The translations under genes were made by a program, and so were the position numbers. Shown in pieces: positions 4,791-11,723 of a DNA stretch of 11,723 nucleotides. The notes below the pieces were generated by a model. That model had not been told where the DNA came from. It worked only from the letters and a program-made list of their open reading frames with translations, and did no database searches. The DNA is taken from positions 1 through 11,723 of the forward strand of contig JARXAU010000149.1 in the NCBI GenBank assembly GCA_029865675.1. Direction: 5' to 3'. Source of the DNA: Rhodoferax sp. Lineage in GTDB: Bacteria > Pseudomonadota > Gammaproteobacteria > Burkholderiales > Burkholderiaceae_C. The first letter of the stretch is position 1. Every line of letters starts with the position of its first letter.

Positions 4791-6584
4791 ATGGGCAACA
4801 CGGCAAGTACAGCGGGAAACCCACGCGAAACTTCTGGCGACACTTCCGAACACAAGTCTGACGAGACTCCCATTGGTACTTCTGACGCAAGCTCTGGTGC
4901 GCAGCCATCGAGCTGGCAGCAGATCATGGACCCCTATGGCGTGATGACTTCCGTCTTCAATGCCCAAACGGCGTGGATGACGCATCCGCAGGAGCTGTCG
5001 CAGACCATGCAGTCATTCTTTGTGGATGCGCTGGGTTTTGAGTCCCATCTGCTGCGCATTGCCATGGGCTTGCCCAGCGAGCCCTTGATCAAGCCGCATG
5101 TGGACGATGTCCGCTTTGCCGACCCGCAGTGGGACAAGAATGCTGGTTGGGACGTGATCAAAGAAATTTACCTGGCCCTCACCCACCGCACCCAGGACTT
5201 GTTGTTCCAGACGCCGGGGCTTTCAGATTTGCAGCGCAGGCGTGCCGCGTTTTGGGCGCGGCAATGGCTCAACGCACTGGCGCCAACCAACTTTTTCTTC
5301 ACCAACCCCATGGCTATGCGCCGCGCCCTGGAAACCCACGGCGACAGCCTGCGAAAAGGCGCAGACCACTTTTTGAGCGACGCCAAGGCCAGCAATATCC
5401 GCATGGTGGACGCCAAGGCCTTTCGGCTGGGAACCGATCTGGCCACCACCCCCGGACGCGTAGTGCTACGCAACCACCTCATCGAGCTGATTCATTACAC
5501 ACCCACCACCGCGCAGGTGCATGAAACGCCCACCCTTGTCGTGACGCCCTGGATCAACAAGTACTACGTGCTTGACCTGACACCCGATGAGAGTTTGGTG
5601 AAGTTCCTGACCGACCAGGGCTACAGCACTTTCATCATCAGCTGGAAGAACCCGGCGGCAGAAATGTCCCACACTGCGTTTGACGACTATCTCACCGAAG
5701 GTGTGGACAGCGCGGTTCAAGCAGTGCGCAACATCTGCAAGGTGCCCCAGGTGCATTTGGCGGGCTACTGCATAGGCGGCACATTGGTATCGACGTACAT
5801 GGCCTGGGCTACCCGCCACTACTCCGAAGGCGCGCACCCGGTAGCCCATTGGACCCTGCTTACGACATTGACGGACTTTTCCGAGCCCGGCGATATCGAC
5901 GTGTTCATTGACGAGGCGTCGATTCTTGCGTTGGAAAAGAAAATGGCGCAAACCGGCTTTCTTGAGGGCAGCGACATGGCGGCGAGCTTTCGCTTGCTGC
6001 GCTCCAACGGGCTGATCTGGCACTACTTCGAACACAGTTACCTGCTAGGTGAAGCGCTGCCGGCCTTTGACGTGCTGTTTTGGAACATGGACACCACGCG
6101 TTTGCCCGCGGCCATGCACTCTTACTACCTGCGCCAGATGTATTTGCACAACAACTTGGTCAAGCCCGATGTGCTGACCATTGCGGGCGAGAAGATTGAC
6201 CTGTCGCGCATTACCCAGTCCTTGTACGTGGTGGGCTGCGAAGACGACCATGTGGTGCCTTGGCGCCAAGCCTACCGCGTGCGTGAATATGTCCACGCTG
6301 ACACGCCGGTACGCTGCGTGCTGACGACCTCAGGCCACATATTTGGCATCGTCAATCCGGTAGTCCAGCCGCCTAAGCGCAGCTACCGGGTCTACGAGCC
6401 AGAATGCAGCGAACACAGCGCGCGTTGTTTAGACCGCACCGTCCAGCATGCGGGTAGTTGGTGGCCCGATTGGCTCAAATGGCTAGGGTCTCGCTGCGGC
6501 CCCTTGGTCAACCCGCCCAACACCCGCTCTAAAGCCTACCCGGACTTAGGTGCTGCGCCCGGCACCTACGTTCACGAGCGGTAG
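4791..6584 (+). CDS. phaC: class I poly(3-hydroxyalkanoate) synthase
   Basis: A 597-residue polymerase that joins (R)-3-hydroxyacyl-CoA units, typically 3-hydroxybutyryl-CoA, into storage polyester at the granule surface. The lipase-like box GYCIGG holds the nucleophile Cys327; Asp486 (CEDDHVVPW) and His516 (SGHIFGIVNP) complete the catalytic triad. The order and spacing match class I enzymes (C. necator Cys319, Asp480, His508). The N-terminal 40 residues are a hydrophilic Ser/Thr/Asp-rich tail; the fold proper starts near MDPYGVMTSVF. The C-terminus ends in the usual Trp-rich WWPDWLKWL and APGTYVHER segments. ATG 4791 is chosen over the in-frame TTG 24 nt upstream because GGGA lies at a suitable distance. 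No phaA, phaB or phasin gene is nearby, so it may be a stand-alone or second synthase. Confidence 0.95.
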   Translation: MGNTASTAGNPRETSGDTSEHKSDETPIGTSDASSGAQPSSWQQIMDPYGVMTSVFNAQTAWMTHPQELSQTMQSFFVDALGFESHLLRIAMGLPSEPLIKPHVDDVRFADPQWDKNAGWDVIKEIYLALTHRTQDLLFQTPGLSDLQRRRAAFWARQWLNALAPTNFFFTNPMAMRRALETHGDSLRKGADHFLSDAKASNIRMVDAKAFRLGTDLATTPGRVVLRNHLIELIHYTPTTAQVHETPTLVVTPWINKYYVLDLTPDESLVKFLTDQGYSTFIISWKNPAAEMSHTAFDDYLTEGVDSAVQAVRNICKVPQVHLAGYCIGGTLVSTYMAWATRHYSEGAHPVAHWTLLTTLTDFSEPGDIDVFIDEASILALEKKMAQTGFLEGSDMAASFRLLRSNGLIWHYFEHSYLLGEALPAFDVLFWNMDTTRLPAAMHSYYLRQMYLHNNLVKPDVLTIAGEKIDLSRITQSLYVVGCEDDHVVPWRQAYRVREYVHADTPVRCVLTTSGHIFGIVNPVVQPPKRSYRVYEPECSEHSARCLDRTVQHAGSWWPDWLKWLGSRCGPLVNPPNTRSKAYPDLGAAPGTYVHER

Positions 6585-6626
6585 CGGCTTTTACCCCGCA
6601 CTGCCAAAGCCCAAGCCCTGAATGTC

Positions 6627-7766
6627 TCAGGCTTCCGCTAGTTCCAACTGCTCCAGCGCCACGGCCAGATGGCCCACGCTGCGCTCCACATGGTGCAGCT
6701 TTTCCAGGCCAAACAGGCCGATGCGAAAGGTCATAAAGTCCGCCGGTTCGTCGCATTGCAGCGGCACCCCCGCCGCCGTTTGCAGGCCCAGGGCCAAAAA
6801 CTTTTTGCTGTTGTGCATGCCCGCATCCGTGGTGTAGCTCACCACCACGCCCGGTGCTTTGAAGCCTTCGGCCGCCACACTCACAAAGCCGTGGCTTTCC
6901 AGCAGCGCCCGCGCTTGATGGCCCAGTTCCCACTGTTCGTCACGCACTTTGTCAAAGCCATAGGCCTGGGTTTCTAGCATCACTTCGCGCAGCCGGGTGA
7001 GAGCGTCGGTGGGCATGGTGGTGTGGTACATGTGGGTGCCGTTCTCATAAGCCTCCATCACGTGCAACCATTTTTTGAGGTCGCAGGCAAAGCTGCTGCT
7101 GGTAGTGCCGTCGATCGCTGTGCGGGCACGGGCGCTGAGCATCACCATGGCGCAGCAGGGCGAGCCGCTCCAGCCTTTTTGCGGGGCAGTGATGAGCACG
7201 TCAACGCCCGTGGCTTCCATATTTACCCAAATCGTGCCAGAGGCAATACAGTCCAGCACAAACAGGCCGCCCACTTGGTGAACCGCGTCCGATACCGCGC
7301 GCAAGTAAGCGTCGGGCAAGATCAATCCGGCGGATGTTTCTACGTGGGGTGCAAACACCACGTCGGGCTTTTCCGCCAAGATGGTGGCCACCACCTCGTC
7401 GATGGGGCAGGGCACCCAGGGTGACTGGGGCTCGTTCGAGGTGCGCCGCGCCTTGAGCAGCATGGTCTGGGCGGGAATATGGCCCATGTCAAAAATCTGC
7501 GACCAGCGGTAGCTAAACCATCCGTTGCGCAGCACCAGCACTTTTTTGTCGGTGGCAAACTGGCGCGCCACGGCTTCCATGCCAAACGTACCGCTGCCCG
7601 GCACCAGCACGCTGGAAGGCGCGTGGTACACCGACTTGAGGATGCCCGAGATGTCGCGCATCACGCCTTGAAAGCGCTGCGACATGTGGTTCAAGGCGCG
7701 GTCGGTGTAGACCACCGAAAACTCCATCAAACCGTCGGGGTCTATTTCTTTCAGCAGTCCGGCCAT
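6627..7766 (-). CDS. class-V PLP-dependent aminotransferase (alanine/serine-glyoxylate type)
   Basis: 379 residues with the fold-type I landmarks of class V. GSGT (57-60) should bind the cofactor phosphate, HVETSAG (141-147) lies at the active site, Asp172 in LDCIAS should contact the pyridine nitrogen, Lys197 in TAPQKGWSG should form the Schiff base, and Arg348 in TFRIG may bind the substrate carboxylate. Likely reaction: transamination between a small amino acid and glyoxylate or pyruvate; the exact substrate cannot be read from the sequence. Soluble, no signal peptide. GAGGAG 8 nt before the ATG supports the start. It begins 21 bp after the ychF stop codon, so the two are probably co-transcribed, and it converges with phaC across 42 bp. 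Confidence 0.92.
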   Translation of the reverse strand: MAGLLKEIDPDGLMEFSVVYTDRALNHMSQRFQGVMRDISGILKSVYHAPSSVLVPGSGTFGMEAVARQFATDKKVLVLRNGWFSYRWSQIFDMGHIPAQTMLLKARRTSNEPQSPWVPCPIDEVVATILAEKPDVVFAPHVETSAGLILPDAYLRAVSDAVHQVGGLFVLDCIASGTIWVNMEATGVDVLITAPQKGWSGSPCCAMVMLSARARTAIDGTTSSSFACDLKKWLHVMEAYENGTHMYHTTMPTDALTRLREVMLETQAYGFDKVRDEQWELGHQARALLESHGFVSVAAEGFKAPGVVVSYTTDAGMHNSKKFLALGLQTAAGVPLQCDEPADFMTFRIGLFGLEKLHHVERSVGHLAVALEQLELAEA

Positions 7767-7787
7767 GGCAGTCTCCTCGTGTAGTTT

Positions 7788-8873
7788 TTAAGAGCTAAAC
7801 AAAAAATTCATCACGTCGCCGTCTTTGACGACATAGTCCTTGCCCTCTGCGCGCATCTTGCCCGCATCCTTGGCGCCCTGTTCGCCCTTGAAGGCGATGA
7901 AGTCGTCAAACGCAATGGTCTGGGCGCGAATGTAGCCTTTTTCAAAATCGGTGTGGATAACGCCAGCCGCCTGCGGCCCGGTGTCACCCACGCGGATGGT
8001 CCAGGCGCGTACTTCTTTCACGCCTGCCGTGAAGTAAGTTTGCAGGCCCAAGAGGCTGTAGGCGGAGCGCACCAGGCGGTTCAGGCCCGGCTCGGTCTGG
8101 CCCAGTTCTTCCAAGAACATCTGGCGGTCCTCGTCGCTCATCTCGCTCATTTCGGCTTCCATCTTGGCGCTGATTGCCACCACCGGCGCGTTTTGCGCGG
8201 CGGCAAAGGCTTTGAGGCGGTCGAGCATGGGGTTGTTCTCAAACCCGTCTTCGGCCACGTTGGCCACAAACATGGCGGGCTTGGCGGTGATCAAGAAGAA
8301 CTGCTTCAATAGCGGCTGCTCTTCCTTGCCAAAGTCAATGGTGCGCACCGGTTTGGCCTCATTGAGCGCGGCCTGGCATTTCTCCAAAATAGCCACCAGC
8401 TTGATCGACTCTTTGTCGCCCGAGCGCGCCAGCTTGGTCACGCGGTGCAGGGCTTTTTCTACCGCGCTCAGGTCGGCCAGGCACAGTTCGGTCTGGATCA
8501 CTTCAATATCAGCAATCGGGTCTACGCGCCCGGCCACGTGGATGACGTTGTCGTCTTCAAAACAGCGCACCACGTTGATGGTGGCGTCGGTTTCGCGGAT
8601 GTGAGCCAAGAACTTATTGCCCAGGCCCTCGCCGGTGCTCGCACCGGCCACCAGGCCGGCAATGTCCACGAACTCCACAATCGCGGGCACCACGCGCTCC
8701 GGGCTCACGATGGCGGAAAGCTGTGCCAAGCGCGGGTCTGGCACCTCCACCACGCCCACATTGGGCTCGATGGTGCAAAAAGGGTAGTTTTCTGCCGCAA
8801 TACCGGCCTTGGTCAGCGCGTTGAACAGGGTCGATTTACCGACATTGGGCAGGCCTACGATGCCGCATTTCAT
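7788..8873 (-). CDS. ychF: redox-regulated ATPase YchF (Obg/OLA1 family)
   Basis: 361 residues, the usual length. The P-loop GLPNVGKST is at 7-15, the switch DIAGL at 70-74, and the base-specificity motif is NVAE (205-208) instead of NKxD, which in this family gives ATP rather than GTP preference. A helical insertion spans about 130-200 and a C-terminal TGS domain about 278-361. YchF binds ribosomes and modulates translation and stress responses. The frame extends upstream to 9053, but ATG 8873 is preceded by AAAGGA at good spacing and starts the canonical MKCGIVGLPN. The 121-bp gap upstream contains a strong inverted repeat; the aminotransferase follows 21 bp downstream. Confidence 0.97.
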   Translation of the reverse strand: MKCGIVGLPNVGKSTLFNALTKAGIAAENYPFCTIEPNVGVVEVPDPRLAQLSAIVSPERVVPAIVEFVDIAGLVAGASTGEGLGNKFLAHIRETDATINVVRCFEDDNVIHVAGRVDPIADIEVIQTELCLADLSAVEKALHRVTKLARSGDKESIKLVAILEKCQAALNEAKPVRTIDFGKEEQPLLKQFFLITAKPAMFVANVAEDGFENNPMLDRLKAFAAAQNAPVVAISAKMEAEMSEMSDEDRQMFLEELGQTEPGLNRLVRSAYSLLGLQTYFTAGVKEVRAWTIRVGDTGPQAAGVIHTDFEKGYIRAQTIAFDDFIAFKGEQGAKDAGKMRAEGKDYVVKDGDVMNFLFSS

Positions 8874-8906
8874 GGGGGTGTCCTTTGGGTGGGGAAGGCG
8901 CGCTGC

Positions 8907-8942
8907 GACCCGTCTGGCGGCGATGCGCGCGCCAGACGGGTC
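8907..8942. repeat. 13-bp perfect inverted repeat upstream of ychF
   Basis: GACCCGTCTGGCG (8907-8919) and its exact inverse complement (8930-8942) flank a 10-nt loop. It sits 34 bp before the ychF ATG and about 53 bp after the DUF2214 stop. No T-run follows on the minus strand. It could be a leader hairpin, a factor-assisted terminator for the upstream genes or an operator. A further TCTGGC copy follows the right arm at 8941-8946. Confidence 0.7.
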
Positions 8943-8992
8943 TGGCAGGTCGCCGATTGTAATTAGCCAGACCTTGCCTTCCCCCTGGACAC

Positions 8993-9015
8993 GGCTATTG
9001 GAATTGCCAATAGCC
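8993..9015. repeat. 9-bp perfect hairpin spanning the DUF2214 stop codon
   Basis: GGCTATTGG (8993-9001) and CCAATAGCC (9007-9015) pair perfectly around a 5-nt loop. On the minus strand the hairpin covers the last codons and the TAG of the DUF2214 gene. No T-run follows. It may protect the 3' end or assist termination. Confidence 0.6.
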
Positions 9016-9435
9016 CCGGGCCATACCAGCGGCGCACAAGGGCAGCAGCGCAAACAAAGCCAGCTCAGCCCACATATACATGCGTAGCGTGTCCACCTGC
9101 GCGTTGTGCGGGACGTGCTGCACTTTGCGCCATTGAATGAACTTCACCGTGGGCGGCACGGACAAGAGGCCAATCACCACAAAGATGGCAATCTTGGCCC
9201 AGAAGAAGCCGTTGTTTGAATAGAAGTACCAGCCCTTGGCCGCGTACACCGCGCGTACTACGCCCACCGCCAGAGCAATAGCAGCCAGCGCGCCATAGGC
9301 CAGGTCGATGCGCGCCACGGTGGCCAAGGTTGCCGCGTTCATGCCACGGCGCACCAGAGAGAGTTCGGCGACCACGATGGCCAGCAAAGAAAATACCGCC
9401 AGGTGGTGAACGACGGCTAAGAAAAAATCAAACAT
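8995..9435 (-). CDS. DUF2214 family inner-membrane protein
   Basis: 146 residues with four hydrophobic segments (about 5-26, 43-66, 79-97 and 119-141), as in DUF2214. His10 and His11 in LAVVHHLAVFSL are followed by a conserved-looking Glu24, and GWYFYSNNGFFWAKIAIF (68-85) precedes the third helix. The biochemical role of the family is not established. The Shine-Dalgarno is weak (GGAATAGACCT before the ATG). It lies 56 bp downstream of the metallo-hydrolase gene with a run of eight T residues on the minus strand between them (9447-9454), so the coupling is uncertain. Confidence 0.8.
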   Translation of the reverse strand: MFDFFLAVVHHLAVFSLLAIVVAELSLVRRGMNAATLATVARIDLAYGALAAIALAVGVVRAVYAAKGWYFYSNNGFFWAKIAIFVVIGLLSVPPTVKFIQWRKVQHVPHNAQVDTLRMYMWAELALFALLPLCAAGMARGYWQFQ

Positions 9436-9491
9436 AGGTCTATTCCAAAAAAAAGGGGCGTAGGCAGGTGCTGCAAATTGGTGGGTGGGCT

Positions 9492-10694
9492 TTATGGCGC
9501 TGCGCTTGTGGCAATCGCGGCAAGTGGGCCGGGCATCGACAAGGCAACGAGCGGGGCGCTGCGGGCGGGCACGGTGCGCGTTTCGCCGATTTTGAACACC
9601 GCGAAGTCGGTGTCGTTCAGGCCCTTGTCAGCGCGCGCCAGTGCCAGGTCTTTGGGCGGCTGGTCCAGCGCCTCGTCGGTCAGCGAAAAAGTGCCCCAGT
9701 GCACCGCCACGCTGCGTTTGGCCTGCAAGTCTTGGTGGGCTTGCACGGCTTCAGCGGGGTTCATGTGGTGCGTCTGCATGAACCAGCGCGGCTCGTAGGC
9801 CCCGACCGGGATCAACGCCAGGTCAAAACCGCCGCCCAGCTGTCGTGTTTGGCGCTCGGCAAAGCGGCGGCGCGTCTCGGTAAAGTCGGCGCTGTAACCG
9901 GCGTCACCGCCAAAGTACCAGTGCAAATCGGCTGCAAACACCGACCAGCCGCCCCACAAGGTGTGGCTTTGGTCAAACACGCCGCGCGCCGACCAGTGCT
10001 GCACAGGGGTCAGGTAAAACTCCACGCCGCGCACCGTGTGCTTTTGCCACCAGTCCAGCTCCACCACGTGGGTGATGCCCAAGTCTTCGAACCAGGGCTT
10101 TTGGCCCAAAGGCACCAAAAACAGCGTGTTGCTGCCGTCTTGCTGGGCGCGGGCGTTCAGGCCCACCACGCTGGCGCGGTCCAGGTGGTCGTAGTGGTTG
10201 TGCGAGATGACGACCACGTCAATCGGCGGCAAGTCGTCCATCGCCACGCCGGGCGGCTGCGCGCGCTTGGGGCCGGCAATTTGCACCGGAAAGGCGCGCT
10301 CGCTGAAGATGGGGTCGGTCAGCACGTTCAGGCCGCCGGCCTGCACCAGGGTGCTGGCGTGGCCAATCCAGGTAACCGCCGGGGGCGATGCGGACTGCGC
10401 CGCGCTGCTGCCCGGCGTGCTGCGTTGGTAGGCGCGGATGCGAGCCAGGTCTGCGGCCACCGTGGGTGTGGGGCTTTGGGCGGGTGGCGGCAGGTCGTTG
10501 CGCACCGCGTCCCAGCGCCAGCGCAGCAGCTCGCCCAGTTTTTTGGGCGCGGTGTCGGGTGCCGTGTTGCGAAAGCCGCTTTCCGTGTGGTGCGGCAATT
10601 TGGCGTCGAAGTACGGATTGGCATAGGCCACCAGGCTAAGACAGCTGGCGCCCAGCGTGGTGAGCAGGCGTACAAGGTGCATGGGTTTGTTCAT
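9492..10694 (-). CDS. exported NAPE-PLD-like metallo-beta-lactamase-fold hydrolase
   Basis: 400 residues. An N-terminal signal peptide (about 1-25, LLTTLGASCLSLVAYA) indicates export; Cys18 lies in a GASC context that is a poor lipobox, so a soluble periplasmic protein is favoured. The zinc-site motif HNHYDHLD gives His165, His167, Asp169 and His170; His233, Asp264 (FGGDAGY) and His332 (VHWGTF) complete a two-metal centre. The order, together with GAYEPRWFM and HHMNPAEAVQAH, closely follows human N-acyl-phosphatidylethanolamine phospholipase D. A role in cleaving N-acyl phospholipids or related phosphodiesters is plausible but unproven; bacterial relatives are mostly uncharacterised. Start ATG 10694 lacks a strong ribosome site; ATG 10682 is an alternative. 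Confidence 0.88.
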   Translation of the reverse strand: MNKPMHLVRLLTTLGASCLSLVAYANPYFDAKLPHHTESGFRNTAPDTAPKKLGELLRWRWDAVRNDLPPPAQSPTPTVAADLARIRAYQRSTPGSSAAQSASPPAVTWIGHASTLVQAGGLNVLTDPIFSERAFPVQIAGPKRAQPPGVAMDDLPPIDVVVISHNHYDHLDRASVVGLNARAQQDGSNTLFLVPLGQKPWFEDLGITHVVELDWWQKHTVRGVEFYLTPVQHWSARGVFDQSHTLWGGWSVFAADLHWYFGGDAGYSADFTETRRRFAERQTRQLGGGFDLALIPVGAYEPRWFMQTHHMNPAEAVQAHQDLQAKRSVAVHWGTFSLTDEALDQPPKDLALARADKGLNDTDFAVFKIGETRTVPARSAPLVALSMPGPLAAIATSAAP

Positions 10695-10748
10695 GGCGCT
10701 TTGTGGGTTGAAAAAATGCGAATGCTGGCGTCAGGGTGCCTTAGCACC

Positions 10749-11213
10749 TTAGTGCCCCAGCCGCCCCGCAGCGCTTGCGCGGCGGCCCGTGGCGGGCCCC
10801 AAATTGCCGGCTTGGCCCATGCCAAACGCAGGCATGTTGACGTAGACGTTTTCGTAAGCGCCCGCGCGAATGGCATAGGTTTCATGCCAGATGCCCACCG
10901 AGCCGCAGGCCTTGAGCTTTTGGTGGTAGGCCTGCCAGGCCGGCAGGTGCACCGCATCCCTGTTTTTGGAATAAGCCAGCAGGTGGTCCACAGACCGCCA
11001 GTACTGCACCTGCATGATGGTGCGCGAGAACCAGATGTCCTGGTGCAGCAGTCCCAAATCGGGCTGATTCTCCAGCTCGCGCAGCATGCGGCCCATAGAC
11101 CGCACCACCGGCAGCCAGTGGTGCACTTTCCAGGGTTGGTTGAAGCGCATGCCGATCAAAAACAACACAAAGTCACCGTCGATGGTGGCCGTCATTTTTT
11201 CGGGGTGGATCAT
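10749..11213 (-). CDS. DUF4188 family protein
   Basis: 154 residues, soluble. The body matches the DUF4188 pattern: GDFVLFLIGMRFNQPWKVHH, then WLPVVRSMGRML, IMQVQYWRSVDHLLAYS, HLPAWQAY and GIWHETYAIRAGAYENVYVN, closing with NMPAFGMGQAG. The fold is probably a dimeric alpha/beta barrel resembling small monooxygenases, and conserved His and Trp residues could form a pocket, but no reaction is established. AGGAG 7 nt before the ATG supports the start. It lies 59 bp after the SDR gene and 54 bp before the metallo-hydrolase gene, all on one strand, so an operon with the SDR is likely. Confidence 0.88.
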   Translation of the reverse strand: MIHPEKMTATIDGDFVLFLIGMRFNQPWKVHHWLPVVRSMGRMLRELENQPDLGLLHQDIWFSRTIMQVQYWRSVDHLLAYSKNRDAVHLPAWQAYHQKLKACGSVGIWHETYAIRAGAYENVYVNMPAFGMGQAGNLGPATGRRASAAGRLGH

Positions 11214-11272
11214 GAGTTTCTCCTGGGTGGGTTGCAGTGGCGGGCTATGGGTCAGGTGTCAGCGGGCAAGTT

Positions 11273-11723
11273 TTACCAAGCCGCGCCGTTGGCTTTGGGC
11301 GCGCGGCGGTCGCGCAAGCGCCACTGCGCTACCCACAACAGCAGGTGGCGGGATGCTGCAAACAACGTTGACTGCGCCCACAGCTTGTTCACAAACCCCA
11401 CCACCCGGTTCATCTCGCCCGCCATCATGGCCGCGTACACGGCTTGGGCCACGTCTTTTGCCTCGGCAGCGCCCTTAGTCATCGAATGACCAACCATGTC
11501 GGCCCGGGCATTGAAGCCCGTGTCGGTGAAGCCGGGGTTGATCACCGTGGCGCTCACACCGCTGCCTCGCAGTTCGGCGTGCAAGGCCTCGGTAAACAGC
11601 ATGACGTAGCCCTTGCTTGCTGCGTAGCTCGCCAAGCCGGGGCAGGGCTGAAAGGCCGAGGTGGAGCCAATGTTGCCAATGCGGCCATAGCCCTGGCGCT
11701 TGAAGTCCGCCGCAAACAGGCAA
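11273..11723 (-). CDS. short-chain dehydrogenase/reductase, N-terminus outside the window
   Basis: About 149 C-terminal residues are present; the frame runs off the right edge. Visible landmarks of a classical SDR: GRIGNIGSTSAF with the catalytic Ser, YAASK with the catalytic Tyr and Lys, and INPGFTDTGF just after, which closes over the NAD(P) nicotinamide. The Rossmann GxxxGxG motif lies outside. The C-terminus is longer than the catalytic core and contains a hydrophobic/basic segment (VNKLWAQSTLFAASRHLLLW) reminiscent of membrane-associated SDRs. The substrate cannot be inferred. It probably heads or belongs to an operon with the DUF4188 gene. Confidence 0.92.
   Translation of the reverse strand, partial: CLFAADFKRQGYGRIGNIGSTSAFQPCPGLASYAASKGYVMLFTEALHAELRGSGVSATVINPGFTDTGFNARADMVGHSMTKGAAEAKDVAQAVYAAMMAGEMNRVVGFVNKLWAQSTLFAASRHLLLWVAQWRLRDRRAPKANGAAW

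Noticed and set aside
6586..6611. GGCTTT / AAAGCC pair between the convergent phaC and aminotransferase genes as a bidirectional terminator
   Set aside because: The stem is only 6 bp with a 14-nt loop and no T-run on either strand.
8956..8961. TACAAT as a -10 box of a ychF promoter
   Set aside because: No acceptable -35 element at 16-18 bp upstream on the minus strand.
9447..9454. Run of eight T residues (minus strand) after the metallo-hydrolase gene as an intrinsic terminator
   Set aside because: No adjacent GC-rich stem; only a 4-bp pairing lies about 11 nt away.
9468..11489. 673-aa open frame on the plus strand
   Set aside because: It runs antisense to the metallo-hydrolase, DUF4188 and SDR genes, all of which have clear motifs. 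Its composition (Ala/Arg/His/Val-rich, no domain) is that of a GC-rich antisense shadow.

Overview
The window looks like a piece of a betaproteobacterial chromosome, most likely Comamonadaceae (Rhodoferax / Polaromonas / Acidovorax type). The reasons are the GC-rich codon use, a class I PHA synthase, a SigF/NrsF-type ECF module, and the general style of the ychF, DUF2214 and DUF4188 proteins. This placement is an inference from protein style, not from a database match.

Region 1 (about 1-1431) is an integron gene-cassette array read on the minus strand, with no integrase in the window. Two hypothetical genes (1368->811 and 783->178) are separated by inverted GCCTAAC / GTTAGGC core-site pairs. 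Each gene starts 6-7 nt after a GTTAGGC core, and one gene reads through its attC site and takes its stop codon from the core box. One attC is full-length (176-244), one is reduced to its two core boxes (789-809), and one is atypical (1375-1423) with a further core-like GTTAAGT next to it. The upstream cassette protein carries an Rx4H motif suggestive of a HEPN fold.

Region 2 (about 1432-2215) is gene-poor. It holds one small hypothetical gene on the minus strand (1857->1564, good Shine-Dalgarno), a near-perfect 15-bp inverted repeat, a short hairpin, and three perfect copies of a 9-bp repeat.

Region 3 (2216-4640) is a stress-response module. A secreted catalase-like heme protein (minus strand) lies divergent to an ECF sigma factor, which overlaps by 4 bp a six-helix DUF1109/NrsF anti-sigma factor. 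The NrsF-like protein keeps two cysteines (130 and 180) where the Caulobacter sensor has them. The intergenic region has GTAACC-N16-CGAA in front of the catalase-like gene, the form known for SigF promoters. The catalase-like protein has lost its distal catalytic His and Asn but keeps the proximal RxxxY heme ligand motif, so it may not be a true catalase.

Region 4 (4641-7766) has a class I PHA synthase (plus strand) preceded by a small hairpin plus T-run, and converging on it a class-V PLP aminotransferase.

Region 5 (6627-11723) is a run of six minus-strand genes: a truncated SDR oxidoreductase, a DUF4188 protein, an exported NAPE-PLD-like metallo-hydrolase, a DUF2214 membrane protein, the translation-associated ATPase YchF, and the aminotransferase. 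Gaps are 21-59 bp except for 121 bp before ychF, where a perfect 13-bp inverted repeat lies. This part looks like ordinary chromosome.

I see no tRNA, rRNA, CRISPR array, transposase or integrase. I found no clearly new multi-gene system. The best leads are the integrase-less cassette array and the SigF/NrsF module with its catalytically altered catalase-like partner.
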